Shown here: one piece after another, positions 11,020 through 23,066 of the stretch
Position numbering within the stretch: the first letter of the stretch is position 1
How the letters are laid out: each line of letters begins with the position of its first letter
NCBI RefSeq assembly: GCF_016808095.1
Contig: NC_068971.1
Span: 29,843,631-29,907,630, forward strand
Source: Vigna angularis
Lineage: Eukaryota; Streptophyta; Magnoliopsida; Fabales; Fabaceae
Reading direction: 5' to 3'
DNA: 64,000 bases
Position numbers and translations under genes: made by a program
Notes under the pieces: generated by a model
What the model saw: the letters and a program-made list of their open reading frames with translations, nothing else
What the model was told of the DNA's origin: nothing
Database searches by the model: none

Positions 11020-12580
11020 ATTCACATACTTTTGGAAAATATGGATTTAAAGATCATGAGGACCTTTCAAAGGTTGTAATGTGGCCAACACAAAGGTAAG
11101 AAAAATTTAGGAAATAAAAAGTTAAAAAGTTTGGATAGAAAGAATTAAGGAGCAATGATTTTGGAAAACAAATATATTATTTTCTTTGTTCACTTTTTGA
11201 GAAAACAATTATCCTTCTTTTTCCACATTTTGTTTCCCACTTTTACTTTTTCTTATGTTTTTTTTTCATTTCACCCTTTTTTTTCCATGAAATTTTTTCT
11301 TCCTTTTTCCATTTTTATTATTTTGTGGGTGAGGTACTCACCCAGACACTTTATTCATCACTTATTCCTAACACAATTCATTAGCTCCTTCTTTCATCCT
11401 AAGATAAGGGATAGTATGATCTTTTTTATTTTAAAGGTTTGCAATTGGGTTTTAAGAAAAAGAAGTTAAAGGCTCAAAGGGACTATCAATGGATTAATAT
11501 TAGGGTGGACTTATTTTGCCAAGTAACTAAAAACAAGAAATGCCTCAATCATATCAAATAATGCATATATACCTAAGTTACAAAACAAAAGAATCAAGCT
11601 AAATATTATAGTATAAACAAAACATGAGCAAGTCACTCAAGAAAAGTAGGAATGACACATGGTGGTTCATCCATCATAATTAGGCTCAAAACTCACAAGG
11701 CTAAAAAATCTTTCACAAAAAATTCAACCAAGTAATTCTCAAATTAACTTAATTAATAATTTATAATTATGAAACAATAAGGCTAGCTTCTAATCAATTC
11801 AACAATTTATTCAACATAAAACATGACCACTATTTCAAGACTATGATAATTCTAGTTACTAAATCAAATCCTAAAATCCTTATAATCTCATATTGTAAGC
11901 AAAAGGCTACACCTGAAGTAGTTGACTCTACTGCTTCAGCATTAACAAATTCAACAACACCTTTAGTAAAATTTGTATGTCCAACGGTAGACATATCAGC
12001 ATGATGTGATTCTATAACTGGTTGTTATTTTGATCTTTTAGCAAAAGTAGCTTCCACTCGGTCCAACCTCTGATTCAATTCCTTAATCATTTTCATGAAT
12101 TCAATATTCTCAACCTATATCTTCAAAAGAATTTGAAACTCAGGATCATTTAGTTGACGTAGAATCAACTTACTTATATAGATGAAGTAGTAGATTTGAC
12201 AATTTGTTGCTAATAACCATATGAATCATGTGGTTGTTTTGGATAGTAATCATAATTCATTTGAAAATCACATTGTTGATTATTTTTATATGATTTTTTT
12301 TTTGCATTTTTTAAAGAGGTTTTCTGAAAAGAAATAACTTGAAATCTTGTTGAGTAGACTTCCTCAGTCAAAGTGTTCCCCAAGTAGTTTTACAAATTTC
12401 CCAACAAAACTCCTCAAACAAAAATTATGATAAAAAAAACAAAAAAAATCACTAAACTAAAATAACTAAATAAAATAAAGTAAAATAGATAATAGAGAAA
12501 AAAAATTGAGAAAAATAAAATGTTAGTGATAAAAAAAAATAAAATAAAATAAGAACCAAAAATGATAAAAATTCTAATCG
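11020..12580 (-). mobile_element. Element E internal region with gag remnant (minus strand)
   Basis: Minus-strand internal region between the primer-site-like sequence at 12584-12601 and the CACTA terminus. Read on the minus strand, 12330-12040 gives broken frames resembling the C-terminal part of Athila-type gag (a stretch around EFMKMIKELNQRLDRVEATF). From about 11900 down to 11020 it resembles the non-coding 3' region of the family B elements. No protease, reverse transcriptase or integrase was found in the 1.5 kb, so E was non-autonomous or is deleted. The T-rich open frame at 11155-11469 is low complexity. Confidence 0.45.
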
Positions 12581-12583
12581 TGT

Positions 12584-12601
12584 TTCCCGGCAATGAGACC
12601 A
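12584..12601 (-). other. Degenerate tRNA-Asp primer site of element E
   Basis: On the minus strand: TGGTCTCATTGCCGGGAA, sharing the TTGCCGGG core with the tRNA-Asp site at 1441, with about five differences in 18. It lies 4 bases from the LTR end at 12606. Position and core support the call; the differences fit decay. Confidence 0.5.
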
Positions 12602-12605
12602 AATT

Positions 12606-13550
12606 TGATAACGCTTGCGTTGACGCGATCAAATTAATACTACTAAACTATAACAACTTAAGTATTGCTAAGATAGTAGCCAACAAAATAGAAAGGGTAA
12701 ATTAAACCATAAGTCGTCTTCCAACGAACACAAAATTGATTCTTAACAAATTAGTTCTTATAAAAACTATACAAAGAAGATAAAGATTAAGAAAAGACTA
12801 AAATACAAAGTAACAAAAGATATAAAGAAAGAAATTTATAAAGAGATTTAAAAGGATAAAAACAATGATAAAGAAAATAGGTTGATTTCACTGCTTTTCC
12901 AAAATATGATTCATTATTGGCTATCTAAATATTATTGTTCAATTAATTTGTTGGCGTTTTCACTCTTAACCAAAATACATCTCAATTAAAAGCAATAAAT
13001 TTGTAGATTAATCATAGTAAATTTAACCAAAGTACATTCTCAATTAAATATTACTATCATGCCTATTCTTTTACCTCTTATATCAAGTAAAAACCTAATT
13101 AACCAAATAAAATTCTTGATTAATTCTTCTTAAAGTTTTTACAACTAATCAAAGTACATTCTCAATTATTGGCAAAGACTCATTCAATCATATAAAAGTT
13201 TCTAACTTTAATCAAAGTAGATTCTCAATTAAAATAAAAAAACCCTTGGACTCATGTGATTGATATGTTATGTAGATTTGACACCATGCTAAATTGCTAT
13301 AATGTAAAAATCATTACTTTTACTTAATTAAGAAGGAAAAGACATAGATAAAAATAAATCACAACAAGAATCAAAAGAACAAACAAATGTATTCATCTAA
13401 CATCATAATCCAATTAAGAAATTACAGTAGAATCAACCCTAGAGGCTTAACACTCCATAAAATGTTCAAATAACATAAAAATATAAGAAGAGAGGGTGAA
13501 GAACATGAGAGAAGATAGGATGGACGAAATTTGAACCCCCCAAAGGGTTC
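12606..13550 (-). mobile_element. Element E 5' LTR (minus strand), first part
   Basis: Starts TGATAACGCTTGCG on the plus strand, next to the primer site, so the LTR end on the minus strand is GTTATCA. It is split by two solo LTRs; with those and their duplicated targets removed it continues through 14854-14931 and 16286 onward. Four degenerate copies of AAAGTACATTCTCAATTA lie between 12965 and 13231, between single-copy spacers. The other LTR end was not identified, so total length is unknown. Confidence 0.5.
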
Positions 13551-13555
13551 CTAAG

Positions 13556-14848
13556 TGTTAACATATCGGCAAGTGTACCGAATCGTATCAAGTAATATAA
13601 AATGGTAATACCAAGTATCGTATCCCAAAAGACTCACATCACTAGACTGTCATGTAATACCTTAACTAATTAAGACTTAAGAACAATTTCATTGGTTTAG
13701 AATGCAAATATGCAAAAAAAGTAAATATGAATGCAATTTGATCAATTGAGGCTAAAACACAAGAGTGAATGGATGATGTTGATAATATGAGATGATAATG
13801 TTGTTGGGTTTAGATTTCACCGTCCTTACTTTCATGCATATAAGAATTCATCTTCTTCATTCAATTGTTAACGTCACTATCTAAATTACTTAAAACCCGA
13901 TCCCTCGGCGAAGAAAGCCTATCCTTAATTATTAGACCACAATCCCTTGCATCCCTAATAATTAATTCTGCATTATGAATAGAATCTTAAGACAACCAAA
14001 CCTCCTATCCTCATCCCTAGGCAATATTGCTTTTGGGAGAAATTCTCTAGATCCTGGTTTCTAGGTATTTCCCAATAACATAGAAAGCCAAATATAATAA
14101 GCATACAGCAAAGGAGAAACTCCCTAACAATTAATGAAAGAAGCATATAATAATTTAGAACAAATTCAAATACATGAGAGTTTAGAGGTTACATCTTCTC
14201 CAACAACAAATAAGATTAGTTCTCCATCGTCATGAAGAAACTAGGTGTACAATGGAATGAAAGAGATAGAAAAACCCTAAAAACTGAAGAGGAGAGCTCC
14301 TACATCACCAAATCCGCCTCCAAAGGTGCGAAACGTGTGTTTCTATGCTCAAGCCATCAAGATACCAACCCTAAGGAGTGCAAGTTCTTAAATAGAGCAA
14401 AAATAAAATCGAAGCCCAGTAGCACTGGCGCTCAGCGCCCTAAGTGGGGGCAAGTAGGCGAAACTACGAGAGAATTGGTGCTCAACGCCCTTGGAAGGGC
14501 ACACGGGCGGTGTGCGATACATGAAACTAGCGCTTAAGGCCCTTAAGGGGCTCTCAACCTTGACTGACGCTCAGGGCCCTTAAGGGGTCCCTCAGCCTGA
14601 ATTTTCTACAATGCATCTTTTTCTCTTTTTCTGCATTCCAACTCCTTGATACTTTAACTCCTCTTTCAAATCATTCCAATAACCTACAAAATCAAGGGAA
14701 TTTAGTGATAAAATCATCAAGTATAACCTCAACTCTCTTATTCATAAAAATAAACTAAAAATAAGAGATTAAGCAAGTTTCTAAGTCAAAAAGGGTTGAT
14801 TTAGTATCAAAATTGCATCACAGATAACAGTAAATTCAGCCGTTATCA
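13556..14848 (-). mobile_element. Solo LTR, family A, target duplication CTAAG
   Basis: Complete family A LTR of 1293 bp in reverse orientation, TGTTAACA at the left and CGTTATCA at the right. Perfect 5-bp repeats CTAAG at 13551-13555 and 14849-14853. The GC-rich dyad island lies at about 14424-14590 (GGCGCTCAGCGCCC, then diverged forms GGTGCTCAACGCCC and GACGCTCAGGGCCC). It is nested inside the LTR of element E. The frame at 14232-14537 is LTR sequence by chance open. Confidence 0.92.
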
Positions 14849-14931
14849 CTAAGCTCCCTAAAGTGTTTCCAAGATCTCTTTATATAGAAATTGGATTGGG
14901 CTTTGTTTTAGGCTTTTTTGTTGTTGTAATC

Positions 14932-16285
14932 TGTTGATAGGGGGAACTATCTTAAAGCTAAACCCACATATCCCATATGTGTTTTTGATGATGACAACAA
15001 AGAAATGTTTTAATAGTTTCTTGCACACATTAAGAAAAGCTGATGTTTTATATATCTGTTTGTTCTTGAACTATATGTTATGTGTATTCATTGTGTGTAT
15101 ATCTATGATATGTGATTATATCTATGATATGCATATTCATTGGTTAGATTGATAAAACTCTATGCACATTGCATATTTGTATGAATTAATCGATTACAGT
15201 GAGTATGTAATCTATTAGATTCATCAGATATCAACATTTGTTTAACAATGGCAAACTGCAAGTTTTAACCGATTACATTATGTGAATAATCGATTAAAAC
15301 TCGTGAATTAGATTTTATTTTGGTTTGAAAAAGTTTTCAAATTTGTTTAAGTGTTGTACTTATTCGATTACACTCTTTTCTTAATCAGTTAAAATGTTCA
15401 TTGATTGAAAACGATTTTCTTGATGAGTCATAATTACCTTAACGGTCATATTTTTGAATGTTATGACTTGCATTAATTGCTTAATCGATTACATGTTGTG
15501 CTTAATCTATTAAATGCGTTAAATGTAATTCTGTTACACCAGTGTTAATTTCTTAAACAATTACATTAATAACGTAATCGATTAATTTGCATCAGAGGTT
15601 TTATTTCTTTAAATTAACGCATAACTCTCTGCATAACAGAACTTTTGGATATTATCTTTCAAATCTAACAAAGTTTATTGAGTCTTAAATTGCAGGAGCA
15701 TTCATTCTCCAAGAACTAAGAAGCATTTCATTTGGAAGAAATCAAAGCAAGAATTCTTGAAGAAATTATTGTGCTTTCATAGTCTGATCAATCTACACTA
15801 AGGTGTTCTACTAGAAGATGAGTTTTGTCTACAATCATCTGTCATTGGTGTTGCCTTGTTGCCGCTGGCCAGGAAGAGAACGCTGGAGTTTTGGTTACTT
15901 TGGGAGGGGTCTCAAAGGGGGTTTTGCAAAAAGAGGAGTGTTCTTTTTGTGTGTTTGACTGTAGTAGATTTGGAGTTAGATAGGAGGATACATTGAGAGG
16001 GTGTCTATGTATTTCTTGTTGTAAAACTCGATCTATATAGTGCATTTGCTTTCAATCTCATGTTGATTGAAAGCGACTGGATGTAAGCATTGAGGTCGAA
16101 CCAGTATAAACCTTAGTGTGGTTCTTTCTATCCTTTATCTCTTTCATTTCATTACATTCTTTATTTTCTTGCATTTGAAGAAAGGCTCAAAGATTTTCAA
16201 AAAGGTTTTTAAAAGATCAATTTTGATAATACACAACAAATTCACCCCCCTCTTGGTTGGAAAACAAGGTCAATCCTTTTCTACA
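14932..16285 (+). mobile_element. Solo SIRE-like copia LTR, target duplication TAATC
   Basis: Starts TGTTGATAGGGGGAAC and ends CTTTTCTACA, 1354 bp, with perfect 5-bp repeats TAATC (14927-14931 and 16286-16290). It carries TAATCGATTACA-type palindromes near 15188, 15482 and 15576, a CTCAAAGGGGGTTTTGCA region near 15910, GGTCGAACCAGTATAAA near 16092, and the CACCCCCCTCTTG tract near 16244 that this LTR family has near its end. No internal region remains, so it is a solo LTR, nested in element E. Confidence 0.92.
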
Positions 16286-16290
16286 TAATC

Positions 16291-17573
16291 TTTTTTATGA
16301 TAATGTAATCTCCTCCCATTATCTTCTAAATAATTCAATATCTTCAAAATATATTTGATTGTTGTGAAGATCTAAAAATATTTGAGAAGATATTTGCTAG
16401 ACCAAAAACCATTTGACAAATATTATGTTTTGATATTTATTGATATAGTTAAATAAGGTAATTATTTAACCATATAAAATAAAATATCTTTATGATATGT
16501 TTTTTTCTCAAATCATCTTTAATCATAAACATTTATCAATTATCAAAGATCTTTTGGTAGAAAAAATAGAGAAAACCGCAAGATCCAAGTTTTGTTGTCG
16601 GTTCCCTCCTCTTAGGTTAACCAAATTTCTTCGCTTTTTCATGTATGATTGGATTAACATCTTGTGGTCTTGATTATTTGCTATTCTTGGATTTATCTTT
16701 AAGGTGTCATGAAACTTTATTTTCACACCTCAATAAGCTCAACTTAGTTAAAGTTGTACTAACATATGTCAAAATATCCAAAAAATATTTATGCAACTCA
16801 AAAGTTATTTTTAACATATTTTTGTATCTTATGCTAAATAAACCCAATTATAACAAATTCTAATTCAAATATTCTATTAAAGTACAAAAATCAATTAAAA
16901 ATTCAATATTAAAAGTTAAATGAGGACATAAATATGCACTCATCAATCATGTAAACAAAAACTCATTAATGATATTTATATATACATCATTTCCATAGCT
17001 TTATAAAGGTTATAAATATGTATCCCTAAGTACAATCCATCTCATTGTTACCTTTTCTCAAAAATACTTAATAAAAATCTTTTATTATAGTTTAAACAAT
17101 AAAAAGTCTTTATAAATAGACTTTCCTCTCTCATTTATTCATAACTCAGTTAAATGTTAGATAGCCTAGTCGTCCAAAGACTATTCAGCTAAACTCGATA
17201 AAAGACAAATCAATTTGTTTTAGTATATATTAATTTAAATCAGTTGAATTAAGATTGAATGTTTACAAATCTAATTCATGTCCAACTTCTCTAAATCTTC
17301 TATCATTACTAAACTTTGATCTATTATTTTCTAATAACAGACTCGTTCGCATCGAGACACAGCCAAGAACTTACTTAAAAGTAGAACTTGGATCCTTGAG
17401 ATATTAAACACTTGTCCATAAATGCCACTCATAAACATAAATTGTAAGTGTTCAATAAATTGGATCTTTATTCAATCATTCAATTGAAACTCAATTACCC
17501 CCGTCAATGATTCTTTCATTCAAGTAACTGTAAATAAACTAAAGAACAACGTCAACATAAACAACATCATCAA
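16291..17573. other. AT-rich intergenic DNA, 3' side of the gene
   Basis: The first part is probably the last of element E's LTR; no clear end was found. After that the sequence is AT-rich, with no recognisable repeat family. Open frames near 16523-16863 are short, overlap on both strands and match nothing known to me. This flank contains the 3' untranslated region and terminator of the gene at 17574, but no single polyadenylation signal can be chosen by eye. Confidence 0.4.
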
Positions 17574-18068
17574 TCAAAAACAAGGTTCCACCAAAAGCCA
17601 ATCTTCATCTTTTTCTTCTTCTTGAACTTGATCCTTCCAAAATGAAACCCCCTTTTCAGAAGAAGTGCATTTGTTATCATCCTTCTTCTTCCAATCACAA
17701 TCATCTTCGCTGCCTTCATCTTCCGCGTAATCATTAGAAATATGGTCAAGTTTCAGCGTTGCCGACAAACCAAAGAAATCTGAATCGGGTTGTCCTATGA
17801 CCCGCCGATTTTTGTGCTTTTGAGAACCTTTGGTTTTACCTTTGGACTTGCAAGCTGGGTGAAGGTGGCACCCGGTGCAACGTGATGTGCCACACTTTCC
17901 GGTGAATTTGGAGTGATTGGTTGGCTTAGATGACACCTTAACGAATAATCCAGCAGTGGGAGGAGTATCAAACCGGGTGATTATTCGGGTATCGGGTCTC
18001 GGGTTAAGTGGACTTGGTAGGATCGGATAGGACCTCACCATTCCATGTTGACGACCCTCTCTCTTCAT
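17574..18068 (-). CDS. Plant-specific cysteine-cluster protein, 164 aa
   Basis: Uninterrupted minus-strand frame from ATG at 18066-18068 to TGA at 17574-17576. The N-terminus has a basic start and a proline-rich stretch (residues 12-38). A TGKCGTSRCTGCHLHP block at about 56-71 contains C59, C64, C67 and C73 plus H68 and H70, which could bind a metal. A Lys/Arg-rich stretch follows (74-89), and the C-terminal third is acidic (115-155), ending in WLLVEPCF. This order resembles a family of uncharacterised plant proteins I recall from legumes, with the same threonine-glycine-lysine-cysteine block and a WxLVE end; no biochemical role is known to me. Composition and codon usage look like a gene, unlike the surrounding repeats. 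The flanks are not recognisable transposon. Expression cannot be judged from sequence. Confidence 0.75.
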   Translation of the reverse strand: MKREGRQHGMVRSYPILPSPLNPRPDTRIITRFDTPPTAGLFVKVSSKPTNHSKFTGKCGTSRCTGCHLHPACKSKGKTKGSQKHKNRRVIGQPDSDFFGLSATLKLDHISNDYAEDEGSEDDCDWKKKDDNKCTSSEKGVSFWKDQVQEEEKDEDWLLVEPCF

Positions 18069-18126
18069 CTTTATTCGTGCAGGTGTGGGCTAAGCAAATT
18101 ATGAAAGATGATGAATTCATTTTCAT

Positions 18127-18134
18127 ATTATATA
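18127..18134 (-). promoter_or_regulatory. Possible TATA box of the 164-aa gene
   Basis: TATATAAT on the minus strand, 59 bases before the start codon. The spacing would give a 5' leader of about 30 bases, short but possible. The flank is AT-rich, so a chance match is a real alternative. Confidence 0.35.
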
Positions 18135-18204
18135 TTTGATTTGGCACGGAGTTGAACTTGGGGCACAAGTACCATTTGGAAAAACTTGTACACCAAGTAC
18201 TCAA

Positions 18205-20480
18205 AAGTGTTGAAAGGAATACAACTCATTCGCAATAAATATACTATACAATGCTTTTTTGAATCATTTAAAATCATTCTCTTTCTTTGTTTCTTTCACG
18301 TTCATTTATTTTATGGACATATTTTATAATGTATTAATTTTTTAAGGTTCTGAATAAGTTGAAGTTAATTCATCACATTAATCACTTATCTTTAAGAGTT
18401 TGCTTTCTTATATACATTTATTGTTTGATTGTTTTCTTGTTAGACTTTTGTTCTGTTAACTGCAATTTATATAAATCATTTATATACACAGAAATCATTT
18501 AGACCACCGACGGTGGAACAAAATAGAAATTACCTAAGTGTGTAATTACAATTCAAGTATATAGTTCTGGAAATAAAAGCAAATAAAATGAAAAATGTCT
18601 GGAATATCAACAATGTTACCTATTCATCTTTTTTTTAATATCACATAAATTTAAGTATTTTATGAAAAGAACTATGCTACTAATAAATCTATTAAAGTCA
18701 GTGTTTAATTGTAGGGATCTTACATGTGTAATTACCACGTAATTACCGCACTAATGTATATAATTATTTAATTAAATATCTACAACTTGTTTACGTTGAA
18801 TAAAAAAGTATATATATGAACTCAAGAGTCATTATTAAAATTTTGTACTTCATTTATCATTTGTGTCATACAATTTAATTATAAGAGTTCATTTCTGTCA
18901 GGTCACTGATATTCATCATATTCCTTACCGAGAATACATATTCCTATGACGTCTTCACCGACCTCCTTGAGAAAAGTTGTAAGAAGCAAAAGGGGCTTCC
19001 CTAACACAGTTTTTGTAAAGTTTATAGTTCCCTACTTTTTACATTCTTTAGCTTGGTTGCACCCTCATCATTTGTTTATAGCATTAAGACTCAACGGGAG
19101 ACCTCTTTAGAAAAAGAGTATATGAGCGTCTTACAACTTAATTATCATCTTTTGTTTTAATTATATCTATACGCTAAAAGAATTTGTAATTATCAATATA
19201 TTTACTGATGAAAATAAATTCATCAATAAATTCAAAATATAAATAGATCTTATTATAATAAATTTTAAAATTTAAATTACACGTGGAGATGTTTTTGTTA
19301 ATAATATATGTAATGTATTTTATGGTCAATTTCGTCAATAACATAATTTTTATTAGCGATGGATTTTCATCAATAAATTTATGAAAATAATGAGCAATAA
19401 ATTTTGAGTAAATATGATGACATTTTTTGTATATTAAGAAAAGATGGATGAAAAGAAGAGAAAAAGAGAAATAAAAGGAGAGGAGGAAGAGGAGTCTCTG
19501 AGAGCTTTTTCTTTGCATATTTGAGTTCATATTTGTTGTTAGTTCATCCACAAATTCATAGAGTTACGTTTCATTAATGTCATTTTGAGTTTCTTGTCAA
19601 AATTTTGATTATAGTAGGATTTCTTTACTCTTTTGTGTTTGTGACCTTATACATCATTAAAGTCATCTTTAAAATCAGATATAAGGTGTTTGTTTGTGTG
19701 ATTTATGTTTTGAAAAGTTACAAGAAAAAAAGAGACAAAATAGTAAAAAGAAAAAGTAACAAAGAAGGTAAAAAAAGCAAAAGTAAAAAAAAAAAGCAAG
19801 GTACATTTCACACTACCCTACTATTTTTAGGTGTGCATTTGTGTGATGATTTGGCGGCTGTTTTGCACCTCAAATTCACATCCCAAACCTATGTCCCACC
19901 AACTGGTCCATGTTAGTTGATGCTACATAGTTGGTCTAGTGCCACATGTGCTCAAAAATTGGCTAAAGGACAAAAAGCACATTTTCTATTCTAGTAATTT
20001 TTGAGTTTTTGTAATATTTTCTAAAGCTTTTCCTTAGGAATTTCTTTTGAGTGTTGAACTTTATTCTTAACCATTTATTTGCTTGCTTGTCTCCTTGCTA
20101 ATCTTTGTTTTGTAACATAAAAATTCTATTTGAGATTGTCTTATTTATTTTGACCTTTTCTTGCTTTTCTTCTTGGCTCTTTTTTCGATTTTTGGTAGTG
20201 TTTATCTCTTTTGGTGTAGGTTTTTCATCCTAGAGGTGTCCAACATCTTGGAGGTAAGATCTTAGGTGAAGAAGGCTTTGTTGAGAGCTTAAAGTCCTGG
20301 TTGAAAACAAGAAGACAAGAGAGTATACACTTAGTGAGGAAGACAAATTTCATTGTATTTTCTTTGCATTGTAAAATTGTCTTTGCTTTCTCTTTGGTTT
20401 GTAATATTTGGCTTGTTAGGGGATTGTCCTAACAAGAACATTGGACAGTTATTATTTAAGCATTATTTGTAGTTGGTGGG
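18205..20480. other. Unassigned, mostly AT-rich, upstream of the gene
   Basis: No gene recognised. Around 19174-19440 there are repeated words such as ATCAATAAATT and GATGAAAAT, perhaps subterminal repeats of a DNA transposon, but no terminal repeats were found. 19740-19800 is an A-rich, lysine-coding tract. From about 20030 to 20480 the sequence looks like a leader or LTR, ending in a TGTCCTAACAAGAACATTGG region before the family A LTR at 20481; I could not place it in a family. Confidence 0.3.
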
Positions 20481-20743
20481 TGATAATAGTCGAATTTACC
20501 GTTATTTGTGATGCTATTTTGATACTAAAATAACCCTTTTTGACTTTGGAGCTTGCTTAAACTCTTGTTTTAGTTGAATTTGGTAAATAAGTGAAGAGAG
20601 GTTATACTTTAAGAATTTTATCACTAATTCCATCAATTTTGTAGATTATTGGTATGATTGAAAGAAGAGCAAAAGTGTCAAGGAGTTGGAACCTAGGAAC
20701 ATGATGAACAAATCTTTAATCCCTGAAAATGGAGTCAAGAACT
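20481..20743 (+). mobile_element. Family A LTR fragment
   Basis: Starts TGATAATAGTCG and follows the first part of the family A LTR (CCCTTTTTGACTTTGGAGCTTGC) to about 20700. A reverse-orientation family A LTR begins at 20744. The LTR may resume after it, because 22046-22125 has GGGCGCCTGGTTGCCC, like the GC-rich island of the family. Confidence 0.7.
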
Positions 20744-22045
20744 TGTTAAACCCTCGGCAAGTGTAACCAAATCGTGTCAAGTAATAAACCTGGTAAGACC
20801 AAGTATCGTTCTCCCAAAGGACTCATAGCCTAGACACTCGTGTGGTTTGTTGATTAGCTAAGACTTGTAAAACCGATTGATTAAGATTTAAATGCAAATA
20901 CTCAAAAGTAAATATGTATGCATGGATTGATCAATGGTAAGAAGAGACAAAACACGTGAATTGAAATATATGGATGATTATGTTGTTGGGGTTTATCAAT
21001 TTCATCCTTATTTACTCTCATGTATTCGGGAATTCATCTTTCTTCATTAATTGTTAATGCCACTTTCTAAATTACCTTAAACCCGATGTCTTGGCGAAGA
21101 AAGCTTAATCATAATCACTAGTTTATAATGCCTTGTCTCCCTAGCAATTAATCATGCATTATATGAACAAAATCCTAAAGGCAACCAACCATCATACTCC
21201 TATGTCTAGGTTTATACTACTATTGGGAGAGATTCCTCATATCTAGATTTCCTCGTATGTGTCCATATCGACAAAATCAATGATCATGATATCGAATGAG
21301 TTAAACAATGCATGCTTTGAGAAAAGAGGAAAAACCCTAACAATTAATGAAAGAAAGCATGTATCTTAAAGAAGATTTTGAAGAACAAATTCCATACATG
21401 AGAGTTTCAAAAGGATTACATTGATTCCCCAACAACAATAAATGTTTAGTTCACCATATTCATGGTGAAACTAGATGAAATACAATGAAATAGTGAAAGA
21501 TAAAACCCTAGAAATTGAGAAAGGAGCCTTAGCATCCAAAATCCTCCTCCAAGGGGTGAAAGAGTGTGTTTTTGCTTCGTCCCAGCCAAAGATGACTGAC
21601 CTAGGTTAACTAAAACCTTATATATTATTCTAAAAATTACAGAAAAGTAGGCCTAAGCCCATAAAAGTGGCGCTCTGCACTAAATACCGCTCAACGGCAA
21701 TATCGCGTCTTCTATTCTGCCTCTCACTGCATTTTTACCCCTCAGCAGTGCCAACGGGTCCTTGAAAGTGCCGCTCAACGGTAATTGACGTTGAGCGGTA
21801 CTTGCGGCTTCTCTTCTTTTGCACTTTTTGTGTCCTTTTCTGATTCCATCTCTGTCCCACTTCACTTCTTTCATCAAAGTCATCTAAAAACCTGCAAAAC
21901 TAAGGAAATCAAGGATAAAACCTGTCCAACTCTCTTATTTCCAAAAACATAAGCAAAAGCATGATTCCAAGCTAGTTTCTAGTCATAAAGGTTGTTTTTT
22001 ATATCAATTTTAAGTATAAAAATAACAATTTTTCAAATGTTATCA
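20744..22045 (-). mobile_element. Family A LTR, reverse orientation
   Basis: Starts TGTTAAACCCTCGGC and ends ATGTTATCA, a full-length family A LTR (1302 bp) on the minus strand. Flanks GAACT and GGACA do not match, so a simple solo insertion is not shown. The dyad island at about 21668-21810 uses the CCGCTCAACGG form. It lies inside or at the edge of the plus-strand family A fragment. Confidence 0.8.
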
Positions 22046-22130
22046 GGACAGCATAAGCATTGGGAAAGAAGGATGAAAGAAGGCTAAAGAAGGACCATAG
22101 GGCGCCTGGTTGCCCTTTTTAAGGACCATA

Positions 22131-23066
22131 GGACCGTAGGGCCATTAACAACATCATTATTAAGTATAGGCACCCAATTCCAAGACTATATGACATGTTA
22201 GATGAGTTGCATAGGTCCACCATGTTTTCTAAGACTGATCTTAAGAGTGGTTATCACCAAATAAGGATAAGAGAAGATGATGAGTGGAAAACCACATTTA
22301 AGACCAAATTTGGATTATATGAGTGGTTGGTGATGGTTTCTGGCTTAACCAATGCGTCTAGCACCTACACAAGGTTTATGAACCATGTCTTAAGGGATTG
22401 TATTAGCAAGTTTGTGGTTGTGTATTTTAATGATATCCTAGTCTATAGCAAAGGTCTTCATGACCATCTAGGACATTTACATGTAGTGTTCACCACTTTA
22501 AGAAACAACCACTTGTTTTCCAACAAGGAGAAATGCATATTTTGTGAGGATAACGTGATCTTCCTAGGGTTCATAGTCAATAAACAAGGGGTTAGCCTCA
22601 TTCTATAGAAGATTTGTTAAGGCCATCCAAGAGTGGCCAACTCCCCAAATTGTAGGGAAAGTTAGAAGTTTTCATGGGTTAGCCTCATTCTATAGAAGAT
22701 TTGTTGCTAACTTCTCTAGCATAGCATCACCATACAATGAGTTAATGAAAAATGATGTTAAGTTTGAATGGGGAGAAAGACAAGAGTTGGCTTTCAAGAA
22801 ACTCAAACAGAAGCTCACCAATGCACCAATCCTATCTCTTCCAAAATTTTCTAAATCTTTTAAGATAGAGTGTGTTGCAAGTGGTGTAGGGATATATGAA
22901 GTTTTGTTGCAAGAGGGGCACCCTATTGCATATGTTAGGGAAAAACTTATGGTGTCACTCTTATGTATCCCACCTATGATAAGGAATTGTATGCAAAACT
23001 TGGGAGCACTATCAAGTCTCTAAAGAATTTTTCATTCATAGTGACCATGAGAAACTTTGTTGAGAT
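22131..23066 (+). pseudogene. pol: Ty3/gypsy reverse transcriptase-RNase H fragment
   Basis: Retroelement pol. An open frame from 22195 carries the reverse transcriptase motifs [28 protein letters not shown] and [14 protein letters not shown]. The catalytic YFDD is YFND here (codons at about 22429-22440), so an essential aspartate is lost. A stop at 22606-22608 lies in a 30-bp duplicated tract. The frame continues, shifted by one, from about 22619 ([22 protein letters not shown], then the RNase H-like KIECVASGVGIYEVLL, where the family usually has DASGVGIGAVL). It ends abruptly at the SIRE LTR. Gag, protease and integrase are absent. Exact gypsy lineage is not decided. Confidence 0.85.
22589..22618 (+). 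repeat. 30-bp duplication inside pol, copy 1
   Basis: The tract from GGGTTAGCCT to AGATTTGTT is identical to 22676-22705, exactly 87 bases downstream. Copy 2 is in the expected place for its coding meaning (the [10 protein letters not shown] motif). Copy 1 replaces the short segment that normally joins the reverse transcriptase to KAIQEWPTP, and it brings in the stop and the frame change. Confidence 0.9.

Noticed and set aside
14232..14537. 101-codon frame starting in the family A solo LTR
   Set aside because: It lies wholly in LTR sequence; the equivalent region of other family A LTRs is not open.
22195..23023. Possible host telomerase-like or integrated pararetrovirus reverse transcriptase
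   Set aside because: Motif order and wording match Ty3/gypsy pol; no viral movement or coat protein motifs are nearby.
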